DNA of 64,000 nt from contig OY987228.1 of the NCBI GenBank assembly GCA_963920705.1, positions 13,251,187 through 13,315,186 on the forward strand, given 5' to 3'. A model generated the notes under the pieces. The model ran no database searches, was not told where the DNA came from, and worked only from the letters and a program-made list of their open reading frames with translations. Source of the DNA: Odiellus spinosus. Lineage: Eukaryota; Arthropoda; Arachnida; Opiliones; Phalangiidae. Positions 28,501 to 40,500 of the stretch are shown one piece after another; within the stretch, counting starts at the first letter, position 1; every line of letters begins with the position of its first letter. Made by a program: the position numbers and the translations under genes.

Positions 28501-31249
28501 ACGTAAGACAACGAACTTAAATCTAACTATTAACCGACCTTTTGCTAACAATTTCGTATATAATTCGATCAGTGGCTTTTTGTTGACTTATATTAAATTT
28601 CGCGATGGAAGTCGATACAAATTGGGAGGAATCTACGTAGAAATTGTCAAACCAATTATAAGGAGAGCATGGAGGTATATTTATCTTGCCACTTACCTGG
28701 TCTCCAACGAATTTGTACAAATTTTTCATTTGTAATGATTTAGAATTCTCCCAATGACCTTGTTGGTCATTGGACTCACCTTTTTACTACCTTTGATGGG
28801 ATCGGGACCCACATGGAATCTAATGATCAACAGTATTGGTGAACAATGCCGCGAAAATTGGTGGTCCATTTTATATTTTGGCAGCAATTTCATACCGTTC
28901 GATAAAGCGGTAAACCTAAAATAACTATATAACTCCTGGAGATAGAGTGACTGAATTTTTGTTATTGAATTAGTGTTGTATCCAGTCTTGGTACGTTTGC
29001 GTCGATGTCCAGTTGTACATTTATTTCGCCTTATTCGCCTATTGTTACGGAAGGTAACGTTGCTTATTGATAGTTTATAGTTAGGCCTAATTTAAAAATG
29101 AATTTGTTTTATGTTTTTTTAATAATTAGAAATCGTAAAATTGCTTTTGGTTCATTACTGTCGACTGGTATTTTGTCCAATTTGTGGATAACCTGGGAAA
29201 CGTATTTCTACCAAGACCCACCGACTCTATTGCAATATAATTACGACCTTGAGTAAGGATTTGTCATATTCTGGGTCGACTAATTTGAATAATTGATTAA
29301 TGAAAGGTGGTGGAATTTTAATAATTGAGACTTAAATGGCAATGAAAGTCAGAGAATCAAAATAATGGGCCTTAACGGTGAAATAGATTTCAGGAAATTT
29401 GAATAATTGGGCTAAGTGGTCAAGTACGGGTCAGTGAATTTCAATAATTTGGATAAGTGTTGAAATAGAAGTCAGGGAATTAGAATAATTGACCCAAATA
29501 GCTTTTAATAATTGCTTTAGATAGGCCAAAGACAAATAATTTGTATAACTGGGTTAAAAGTGAAGAATGTTTTTAAATATTCGGGGGAAAGTACTCCGCT
29601 TGGAATTATAATTAGCAAAATTAGTGATGATGTTTGTGAAATTGAAATTTGATTTGTAAAGGAAGGTGAATGATTATTTGGCTCGCGCTCATCAATCACC
29701 CGAATGGCACGTTGGCGTTTACAGCGCTGGTTTAGCGTTGGGTTGTTTCTTGTCCGAGCGAAAGTCCTGGCGCGTTAGTCAGGTAATTAAACCACAAGGT
29801 AACGGTTATGTTTGTCTATAAACCAATATCTTATCGCGTTTTAGGCTAAAAAGATCACGGGTTCGTTGATATCGACCCTGATGTTGATCTTTGTATTCTT
29901 CTCCTCCATTCGCTGGAATCAAGGAGTTAACCCGACCCAGTTCGAAACCTTGCTCTACGTCTTTCTTTGCAAACCATTTCTGGCCGCGTCTCTCTCTTGG
30001 TTGACATTTCTATGTGTAACTGGCAACGGAGGTTCGTTTTTAAATCGAATTAATTCGATTAATGGGTGGTATATGTTTAAATAATTAAATGACGTACAGG
30101 ATTCGTCAACTCGATGTTATCGTGGAAAGGTTTCGAGTGGTTCTCGAAATTTACGTTCTTGGTCTATTTGATCAATATGCCAGTGATATTTTATTTTTTC
30201 GGAACAACTGGTGGACTTGTAGATTCTTACGAAAGTGTTTTGGTGAGTTAATTAAAAGACGCGGTTCTTTTGGCATCCGTTAGTTAGTTATCGATCCTGG
30301 GATATTGTTTAACCGATCGTACCATGAAAGGGATAGTGAAGACCAGTAACACGTTATTTTAATAGATCAGTGTAGTAATTGAACAAAGCGCTAGTACAAG
30401 GTACGATAACACAACCTGTCCCTAATTTAATGCTAGAACAAATTTAACCACCTAAGTATCCTACATCAGTCAGCTATATCGATTAATTTAAACGGCGTCT
30501 GTTTATTTAGTAGCCGCGCCTTATTTCGACCAACATAGATCAGCTATTCAGCTCCTCCGTCGATATAAGTTGGCCGTGTTAAGGTGAACCAGTAAATAAG
30601 CGCTGTTTTACGATAAAGTAAGCTAAAGCCATCTCTTAAGGCTCTTAGATGCATAAACTAATCGTATTAAACATGACGATCAGCCCCATAACATTAGTTT
30701 ACTGAAAAATCCCTAGAATCTTAGTTTGCCAGCCAAATGGCTATTATTTGCAGGGGCGTCGGAAGCGGGGGGGGGGGGGGTTCAAGCCCCCTCGACCGTC
30801 GGATCTGGGGTAACTGAGCCCCATATAATTTGACCTTAGCCAACTTGTTCAGCCCACCCACTTAGTAATAACTTCCGACGCCCCTGATTATTTGCGCTCG
30901 ATTCAAAACAAAAACTGTTTTTGCGGACGCGTAGCTAGGATTATTCATCCAATTCGCCGTCATCAGCGTCATATTGGCGTTTTGGCTTCACGTCTTCTTC
31001 GAAAGTCCTTTGATCGAGCTGGAAAAAATGGCTTTTCGTCGAGAAATGTCGAATCCCAAAACAAACCCGATCCCAGCTAATAATCCCGTCGAATGCGACA
31101 CCGATAACGCCCTTTCCACCGAAGAAGAAATTAACTTAAAGCTGAAAAAATCCCGAAAGTTGATCGGACACGAAACTCCGTGTTGGAAAGAGAACCCCTT
31201 GGAACAACCGCAACCAGAAAAAATTGGAACAGTGTCGAGATTCACATGA
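25568..31249 (+). CDS. nrf-6-like (nose resistant to fluoxetine) acyltransferase-3 membrane protein
   Basis: Coding exons: 25568-25883, 26416-26654, 27161-27275, 27334-27421, 28000-28107, 28187-28350, 28409-28502, 28573-28674, 28744-28909, 28974-29053, 29130-29252, 29662-29782, 29845-30031, 30100-30242, 30935-31249; 786 aa with consistent phases. It starts with a signal peptide (MKLVFSLLVIFWAPL). The extracellular NRF domain has MVDATGFHSGGQFF, FGDYDQCL and GVCLPSTC with paired Cys. The acyltransferase-3 domain follows: FSGVKCLAMIWVIAIHM (conserved His), FFTNGQVSVDIFFFVT, CRENWWSILYFGSNF, WYVCVDVQLYIYF and VNSMLSWKGFEWFS, within about ten to twelve hydrophobic segments, then a charged cytosolic tail. 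The family is expanded in nematodes and arthropods; its substrates are largely unknown. The exon-5 donor (gttttg) is weak but is the only one that keeps phase. Confidence 0.92.
29265..29560 (+). repeat. Degenerate minisatellite in nrf-6 intron 11
   Basis: Blocks of GTCAGxGAATTT followed by AATAATTGGG recur about every 55-65 bases inside the 409-bp intron. The same pattern of locally amplified intron sequence is seen in USP8 and TMEM161. Confidence 0.6.
30751..30886. mobile_element. hAT-type MITE, 136 bp, with 8-bp TSD
   Basis: A perfect 15-bp terminal inverted repeat CAGGGGCGTCGGAAG bounds 136 bp. It is flanked by exact 8-bp direct repeats ATTATTTG (30743-30750 and 30887-30894). It contains a poly-G run. 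Located in intron 14 of the nrf-6-like gene, 48 bp upstream of the last exon. The perfect TIR and TSD suggest a fairly young insertion. Confidence 0.93.
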
Positions 31250-32711
31250 TATCACTACAAATCTCTATAAAATCGGTTATAATTTATTTATTGACGCGAA
31301 CGTGTACCGAAAAATTCTCGATTTCCCCATATAAACTTATTAAATTACAGAACTGTGTATATGACATATGACACACGATAGTTAGTTTTGGTAGTAAAGC
31401 GCTTTTACAATCTATACATAACTGACATAACGTATAGTATTGCGCCGCATTTATTGGCCAGGTTGGGATTTAAAATTAAAAAGATTTAAAATTAAAAAGA
31501 TTTAATTTTATTTTTAGGGAAACCCTGTCTAAAGGCCCAATTAAACTTTTTTTATTTATATTTTAAAGGTTAGATAACCGTTTTGTAATCCATTAGAATG
31601 CAGGACCCCAGAGGTACTATATTTTGGAGAATTTATATTTAATTCCTACGAAATCCTATATTTTTAATCGTCCTCCTTTTTTACTCCTCAAATGGTTCCG
31701 AAAATCCTTTATTTTTTCAAATTTTAAAGGATAAAAATTACGATAATCCCATTCGAAATTCAATTCTAAGAAATGACTTCCAAATCACGCATTTTATACT
31801 TATAATATTATTAAGTTTTTTATAGTTGGTCAGTTTGGTCACCTGGCTGTTGAAAAACACCCCCGAGAGAAGGAGATAGGGGGAAGGTGTCAAAAAGTTA
31901 AGTTTAGAGAAATAAAAGATATATTTTTGTTCGGTGGAGTTGGGTAAAGATGAGGAGGATCAATATATAATGTTAAACCTCATTCAGAAGAAAGTAGACT
32001 GTGTCATTTCAGCATAAACTCGAGTATTAGACAGTATAGGCAGGGCTGAAAGGTAAACATAAGGCGTATCTCCCATATATATGATCCGACTCCCTCCAAC
32101 GCGCTTGAAAATCCCTCTCGGCTATATATTTTCAAGCCCAGATTTTTCGGGGTAGACCTCGATTTTGGCCCCTGACCTTTTTGCCACCTTTACGTCTGCG
32201 CTTGTTCGGGGGAAAAATTCACCATTTCCACGATTCTCAAGGTCTCTCCTTAAAAGTATTAACTTCTTAACTGTAACGAAATATCCTAGTTTCGAATGCA
32301 TTTTTTTCTTTTTCTGGTTAACGAGGTGGCGAATGACAGAATGTAATTTTCGGTCATTTTGTATTTGAAAATAAAACTAAAAATTGGTACTAGTTTGAAA
32401 CATTTATTCGTTATTTAGGGTTAAAGGTGATAACCAGAGATCAAAAGGGTAGTGATATAAGATCTCTAGTGATTAACACGATAAAATAAGGTTAGATTTT
32501 CAGCCTCTATCATATAATTAACTATTTGAATTCGTTAATTTTAATTGTATAGTGATAAAACAAAGACTATATGAAAATCAGGCGAATGGTTGAGATCGAG
32601 AGGGAGGGTTTTCATATACTTTTTATAAAATTAAGATAAGTGTCTTTAAAATTGTGATTTTCTTTGTGTTTTGACAGGGGGAATTCTGATTATCGCTGTC
32701 GGAAAAGAAAG
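31250..32711. other. Intergenic stretch after nrf-6-like gene
   Basis: AT-rich sequence with a small direct duplication of ATTTAAAATTAAAAAG near 31469-31500. It would hold the nrf-6 3' UTR. No coding exon, RNA or element recognised. Confidence 0.4.
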
Positions 32712-34052
32712 ATGACGGACGGAATAGTTGAAAAGTAAGCCAAACATTTCTTCTAATTAACTATTATAGAATGAAAATTACTGGATTTATAATTATTTGT
32801 TAAGAATTTCCCGTGAACCATTTGGAGTGATCGGTTAAGATTTAGTTTTTCGTACGTAGAATATTGTTTACAAAACTTATATTTTCGATATAGGCTTTCC
32901 GAGTTACTAGAGAGTTTTTTTTACGTTTTTTTCCATATCTTGAACTTCTTATTAGTGTGAAGGGTGGTGGACTTTTCCTATACAGATTGGTAAAAAAATT
33001 CATTCCAGTTCATAATACACCGCTAAAGGGTATAAAAGCTTCGGCATGTATAGTAGATAATCCTATGATTAAGCCCATAAGTATTAGAAGCAATTTATCA
33101 CTCAAGATCCTTAAGTGTTTTAATGGATAGTACGTATGGGGATTAATTCTTATCCTTAATAGTATCTAATTAAGCGATTTTCAATAAGCCTATATTATTA
33201 TCGTCAGTCTTGGAACACGGTTATTTTCACCAACTAGGAAACGTAATCTCTATAACTAATTCGTACTTAATTCAAGAGTGTATCTAACCATATAACTTAA
33301 AAGCGAAAATTTTAACCCTCCATCACCCTTTTCTAAGTAAACACAGAACCCCGTCTGTCCTTTGAAATATCTGCGGAGGAAACTCCGTAAGCTTTTAATA
33401 CTTCAATCGCGATACACAAATTAGCCAAGGCTTAAGCGGATTAATACGCAATCTTAAACTTGGTTGGGAATAAAAGTAGTTTGGCAAACAGATTGCGAAC
33501 TGGATTTTAGATTTAATCAAGAGTCTCGCTGTTGGGAGGTTGTTAGAACGTAGAGATGGAGGCAGCTATCTAGAGTGAAGTAAAGTTAGCAAACACAATC
33601 TCCATCATCACAGCGAGTTTCTAATCAGAATACTTAAAAATGATAAAATTTCAAGACTTCAAAAGGATTAAGAATTTTTTCCTGTTTTAAAATATATCTT
33701 AAATTATATTAATCCATTTCCACGCGATAAGTATGAATTTTGTTTTAACGTATAATCTTTGTCTAGGTTTTTAGGAATTTTTGGCTTAGCTATTATGCTA
33801 ATTTTCGTCTATTTCTTTTTCTCTTATTATTTTTTTACTCCTCGTTTCTCTTTTTCGGGGTGGAAAGGATGAATAATAATGGTTGCTGTCAGAAAGCGAA
33901 AAAGGGCGACTGTGTTAAATATACACCCATGTATAGCGGAGAGAAAAACGTTTTTCTCTCGGATCGCGAATTAGAATTCGGAGTCACGGGAACTGAAATT
34001 TCTCCTATACAGTTAGCTCTATACATTGCTGACGCAAAGAAAAACGTCCGAC
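32712..34052 (+). CDS. Possible two-exon fragment of an unrecognised gene
   Basis: Two candidate exons on the plus strand. The first, 32712-32734, starts ATGACGGACGG (MTDGIVEK) and ends at a good donor gtaagc. The second, 33868-34052, starts after TTTTTCGGGGTGGAAAG and ends at another gtaagc donor. Phases agree (AA+G), giving MTDGIVEK joined to MNNNGCCQKAKKGDC, then FLSDRELEFGVTGTEIS and IQLALYIADAKKNVR. The composition looks protein-like and it is Cys-containing, but I do not recognise a family. Further exons would have to lie beyond the sim coding exons on the opposite strand. Could equally be chance. Confidence 0.3.
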
Positions 34053-34572
34053 GTAAGCAAACACGATCGATTACGTTGAGACGTTTTTATACTACCTTCT
34101 GTTTTTCATCGTGAATTTGTAATACATATAAAGGTAGACTCTACGTTATTTAACGATGGACAAACCATTTCAAAACAAGTACCTAGAACTTTGACTTTGC
34201 TGCCTTTTATGGGTGAAATAAAAGAAATATAGGATTTTCGGTAAGAAATGTTTTTCCCCGTTCGTACTACAGCTATTCTTTAACGCTGGCATTTAAAACC
34301 TTTCGCAATGTGAACTATGCTTTAAAAATATTAAATCTTGATTCTTTCCGTGAATTATTGCGACTCCATTATTTATTTCAAAGTTTCATAAATACGTTAA
34401 TTATTATTTTTTTGGCACGATAAATTCAACGTACATCATGAAATTCAAATCTATTATGGACAATTAAACAGTATAATCTTAATAATCTATTTAACTCGGG
34501 GTTAACGTCACCAATTTACGTCAAAGAGATCAGTTTTCATTTCTTAGTTCGTCATTAATTACGGCATTTTTT

Positions 34573-37500
34573 TTACAATTGTTGCGTGTAATCCGTATTG
34601 ACGTGATATTGTTGGGCGTCAACTATAACGCTCGTGTAACCAGGGGCGACTGCCCCGTTTGAAACCGTTAATTGATTATCTTGATGTTCATTGGTCTGAA
34701 CAACCCCGCCGTTGCTACAAGGTGCCATGGACACGATACAATGATGTCTTTGAAGACCTTCGAGGGCACAAAGGGTTTGTCCCACCTCGTCATCTTCATC
34801 CTCGTCTTCGTCCTCGTAATTTCTCCTTCCAGATAGCCCATTGACCACTCCATGCATGATCGCGCTATGGTTACCTTCGTGAGAAACGTAATAATCGTTC
34901 ATGACTGTTGAGTGTTGGCCCTCGTCGGTATACGCCCCAAAGCGTCTCTCACTGGGTGTCGTTCGGGTAATGACCGATTTGAAACCGGTCGTATGGGCCA
35001 CCATATCGTTGTTTACCACTGTAATTCTCGATTCGGTACCTCTAACCATGGAACGAGGGTCTATATTGTTCGGAGTACCCGTTTCGGGTCGATTTAGTGG
35101 AGAAACTGAGTGGTCCGTATCCAAATGACCGTTGTCCGGGGATGGTCCCGGTAAGGGTGAATTACGCCGGTGAGTTCTAAGTCCGACGTAAGCCTCGGTC
35201 GTCGCGAGATCTAGTTCAGAAACTGTGGAATCGGAATGGTTGCTATAGGGTTCGCCCGTTGTCTGGTCGGATCCAGGATTTTGAAACGAATCGTGAGCGC
35301 TGTTACTGCGCGAACTGGACATGGGAGTGTTCAAAGTTTCTCGAGCGAACGGCGTGTTCATGATTGTCACTGAATTGACAGAGTTTGAGAGACTAGATTG
35401 GTTAATGGAATGAGCCGCGCCGTTGTCGTTCATAGTGTTTTCACCGCACGTTTTTTGGATATTGTAACCGGGGAAGTTGGACATGTCCGTTCGCGTAACG
35501 TACCTCTGTTCTTGGCCGCAATAATCGATGGGTGACCGACCACTACCCAGCGCGTTGACGTTGTTACCGGCGTAGTACAAACCGCAGCCGTTTTCTTCCG
35601 GTAGAATTGGGTTCAAACCGGTTCCGTAATTGGTTTGTTGACGAGAAAGGTTGAAGTACCGCGGTGGAGGTTGATGTTGGGTCGGGGGTTGTTGGGGTGC
35701 GGCTGGAGCCGGGGCTACGTTGCCATTATGAGAGTTGTAAGGTGGTAATGATTGGAATATCGCCATGTGGGGTAGGTCGCCGCAATTTTCGTAGTTCCCT
35801 TCGTAACCGGAATGTTCGTTGCGATTCGTTTGAGGTTGATGATGCAAATCGTCCAGCGATTCCGTAGCGCACGCATAGGGGACCTTCCTGTTGGCTTTGT
35901 TTTTTTGGTTTCGCACTTTAGACGGCGCTGTTCTGCCGTTCGAAGAACTGACGTTAGAAGACGCGGCACTTCCGTTTGAACCGTCGCCCATTGGTTGACT
36001 GGACGAAATAACCGAGGTTTCGCCTTTAGTTTCGATTTGGTCTAGTTGGAGTATGTTATTTTTCGCTTCGAGTTCGCTAATGGTTAAAATACGAATTAAA
36101 TTAAGCTCAACTAACTACTCGGTAGATAATTTGGTTATTACCTAAGTACGTAATTGACGCTGACGACGCAATGAGGTCTAGATGACCGCGTGTTGTGAAC
36201 TATGGTAGCGTAGCTTTGCATCCAAACCCAGCCTCCGTTTTTTGCCAAGAACCGATAGTACTTTGTTGTTACTTGACCTTTGACTAAAACTTAAATAGAA
36301 TTTCGAATTTAATTTTAATGAATCAAGTTTAATCTTAATCATAATATATTAAATATCTCAAAATCTTACGGGTATGATGCGATATGTGCATATGAACGCA
36401 ATCGCTTCCGTGTATGTAATGATAGAGCGTCTTCTCGATCAAATCTTGGGGCTCGTAACCAGTCAAATGGGCAACCCTCGCGTCCAAGAAGATTAGTTTC
36501 AGATCTAGACTGGCTCTGAACATGAACATGTTGCCGTACATTTTGATTTCGGTGATGGCGCTAGGAGGCAAAGAATGACCCACAGCGACCAGCCCCATGT
36601 TCTGGTAACAGCCATCGTAAGGAGCCACGTCCATGGAGTAATGTTTGACCTTTAAGTAACCGCTGCAGTGAATGACTTTATATCCCCCGGAAGTTAAGCC
36701 GGCGTTTCTCTTGGCCAGGACACACTTCATTCTCAAGAAGAATGATCTTTCGGCCTCGAAGTCTTGTGCCATGTGATGGGAGTAAGACGGTGGCAATGGC
36801 GGGTGGAGGGTTAGTACCGCCGTCATCTCGTCGTGGTCAGTTGTGTGAATGTATTCGTAAATGCTGTTACCGGTCAGCTCAACTTGGGACAAACCCAAGT
36901 GTACCGAAGCCGTTTCCGAAATGTACATTATTTTACCGTCGGGCGCTACCACGAAAACAAATCCATCGAGGGTCTTGAAAAGTAAAAAAATGCGCAGATT
37001 GTTATCTTTTTCCCCGTATCTTTAAATTGAATAGAACCTACAAGATTTCTTTTACGGGAAATCCAAAAAATGTAGCTATGACTACCAAAACAAACGGCTA
37101 ACCCTAGCTCGGCGCCATAATACGAATTGAGTGCCAATTATTTTAACCATATGAGAACGCGAGAAGGCTGAAGGATTCTATTCCCTTTAAAATGCATTAA
37201 CAAGATACTAAACCTAACGGATGTCTGAACACTTCAGTTTACTTTAAATATTGTTTTCATCTATTACATTTAATTCTGTATCTCGCGCAAGAGTTGTCCT
37301 TTAAATTCCGCGTCTTTCTGAGAAACTAATTATTTGAAACTCATTTCTATTCGCGGACACGACTTGGACTTTCACCATCAGCGATATATATATATATTTA
37401 TTTGTGTATAGCGAGACGAGATGATTTTTAAGAATTCAGAAGAGGGAAAAAGTCATTTTTAAAGATATAACGCTATAGCTTTATTTCTAAACCTGGATTT

Positions 37501-40500
37501 TATTTGTCGATTCACGATGAGCCGTCATTTTTTCGCGGATCAGTATATTTTTATTTTGGATTTAGTATATTTTCTAAACTTACTTGTAGTAAGTGAGAAC
37601 CCAATTCTTTGATGGCTCCTTCTCTAGGGTTAGGCGGGGGTGGACTTGAGCCCCATCCGTCACCGAGTCCTATAAAATAAAAAGTAAAACGATCAGTAAT
37701 CTTCTTATGATTTCATATATTTTTTTTTAAACTACAGTCAAAATTTGTTTAAAATTTCAGAACATAGGCCTGTTTGCATTGTTTATATTTCAGAGGATAA
37801 AACTAATATGGATTCTAGCTTTGAATGTAAATATCTGACGTAAAATATGAGCTATCTATTTCTGTTCAAGAGGAGTTGGTGTAATAGCAAAATATATAGT
37901 GACTATGTTAAATATCGTAGGAAAACGTCGTTGTCAACAATCGTCCAATAGAGTTATTATTATTAAGTCTATTTATCATAGCAAGTTAAAAAGCACATTA
38001 ATTTTTTCGCGTGAGGTTTAACATTTTCGAATAATAAACCTATCTTTTCCTATAATTACCCATTGTCCTTGTGAAAGATTTCACTGTTTTGTCTAATGGG
38101 AATATTCCTTAAATATTACAAATATTGAATGAGAGTTATAAGAGTAAGTTCGAAAAAAAATTGTTTGATTCCAGTTCAAGGATAAATTTAATACAGGGGT
38201 CAATTTCATTCAAAACTTTAGTCAAAAAGTTTGAAAACTCGGATCTGCGTTTGGAACATAGAATATCAAGTTGGGAAACCAAATTATTACCTCCCAGATC
38301 ATATATGACCTAACCTAACCTAGTCACAATTTAATCTTACGTGATAATTAACCGGGGTTTCGGGAACAACTTAACGAACACGTGATCTTGGATAAACTCC
38401 AAATATTTTTTAGTTTTTTTTCCTTTCATAAATCCTATGAGGCAAAAAATGGATTTGATAATGATACCCCTTTCTTGGGTTCATCCATTTATCCGTAACT
38501 CCCCTAAACCACAAATATAAATCCCATAGCATTCGAAAGTACAAAATATGAAATATAATACCAAATTCTAGAATTTATAGACCCAACAAAGACTTATTTT
38601 TGACATTGTTCAAAAGTATATACCAACAGTATCAGAATTTTCCTCGGAGAGGTGATATATGTAACATTTTCAATGTGCAAATGTAATTTTCCGATACAGG
38701 CAGGAACAAAATAGGGTCGAGGAAGGGGACATTATGATATAGTAGAATGGACATATTGATCCGAGTGGGTGTTAGGTTATAGAGGAAAATAGAGGGGGAG
38801 TGACTATAAAAACCGCTTAGTTTGTTTTAGGTCGGGAGATTATCCCGGAGCGGGGATTGTCTCGATTCTCTGGCCGGGTAAGATCCCTTCTCATCCCGGT
38901 AAACTGTTAAAAGCGTTAACACGACGAGCTCCTCGACACTAATTCTGAGTTATCCCTGTTTGCTTTTACTCTTTCGGTTTTTCCATTTTTGGCCGCTATC
39001 GAAAGAGAACCTAAATCGAACGGACTAAATGGCGACCATTTTTCACAACCCCATCGGGGCTATCTCTCTGTCTTTGGATAGACTCAGCACCGATTTCATT
39101 AGATGTATCCCTCCACTTCTGATCAGAAATTCGCATTAATACGATACCATAAAACAAGGAAACGTTGTCATGGCAAATCCAGTATTATTATTCCGAATTA
39201 TTAGAATTCCGGAGACCATTTTTTAAAGGAAAGCTCACTTTTTGTAAATTTGCGATCAGAAAAAAAATGTTCTTCCTTTTACTGCTCAAGTGAAAAAGTG
39301 CATGGTAACTTATTGGGGACTCATAGGCACTTGGCGATTCGTACTTTCGGTTAAATTTAGTCAGGGGCTTGCCAATCTTTTTAGGATAGCGGGAGCAACC
39401 CGCCTATTTCCAAATTGTATATATAATTAATAATTAGCGATTTTGGGATTTAGAAACAATTGTGTTCACAGTTCCCAAGCCCACGAGAAGTTAAAATGTT
39501 CATTAAACATTGAAGAAACTAAAAAAATGCATACGGGATGGTTGTCTTCTTTCCTGTCGGCTGTCGCTTGATCTTTTATTTCCATATAGCCTGAAGCGAG
39601 CCACGATCATTCGGAGGATATTTTCCGTCGCGACAAATCGGTACTCGAACACGTAAAACCTCTCCCTCTCATCCCTATACCTCGGCAAATTTCGGAGGAT
39701 CCTCTGCTCCACTTTGTCCTTTCTTGTAGTTCGTCTGTCCTCGCCCGATCGATTTGAAAGATTACGATCTTTAGCCCGTATTACGAGAAGACCCCCTGAA
39801 CAACGAAATACGCGCTTTTGCGGGGGAGAAATAATTCTCAATGATCCCGCATAACCTCAGGTATAATAGCCTAGTATTATGTAAAAATATAAGTTCTGTC
39901 ATTGTCCCTAGTTACCAGCTGCAGTTAGATATTTTATCCAATATCATAAATAAATTCATTATTAATTTATTTTTGAATTCACACTATCATGGACAAATTA
40001 TACATAGTTTTCAATAATGGGCAAAAGAAAATTCCATCCCTCTTCATTGCAGGGTTGGAAGGAGCTTGTGAACAAAATAGTTCCAAATCTGAAATGCCAG
40101 CCTTTCTTTCAGCTTCAGTTTGCGTTCATAAGTGGTTGGCAGCACTGGGGTAACGGTATTTACCTCTTTTAGGTGAATTCTGTTGCTAACAAGGCTTCCG
40201 GTTTCCTTCGTTTTAAAAACCAATCCCGCCCTCTCCTTCGCTCATATGAATCAAAACCGGAAACACGAGTCATCATTATGACATAGCATCATTAAGACAA
40301 CATCATTGAGACCACATCATTATGACATTTCTTCATTATGACCTATTGTTACCACATATCATCACTGAAATCAAACCCGCGCCCACGCTCACACCTTTGG
40401 CGCTCGTTCATTTTATTGGTAAATGGCACATGCGCTAATTCGAAATATGAGAAAGTTCTGCTTCGGGAATGCTGTTTCGGAGACTTCCCATAACAATCGT

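Noticed and set aside
28523..28729. Minus-strand 68-codon ORF in the nrf-6-like gene
   Set aside because: Antisense shadow of exon 8 and its flanks; the plus-strand frame continues the acyltransferase domain in phase.
34659..36978. Several plus-strand ORFs over sim exons (for example 34901-35128, 35664-35867, 36742-36978)
   Set aside because: Antisense shadows of the strongly coding sim exons 3 and 5.
39503..39841. 112-codon minus-strand ORF in sim intron 1
   Set aside because: Arg-rich, without recognisable domain, and sim exons are already complete in phase without it.
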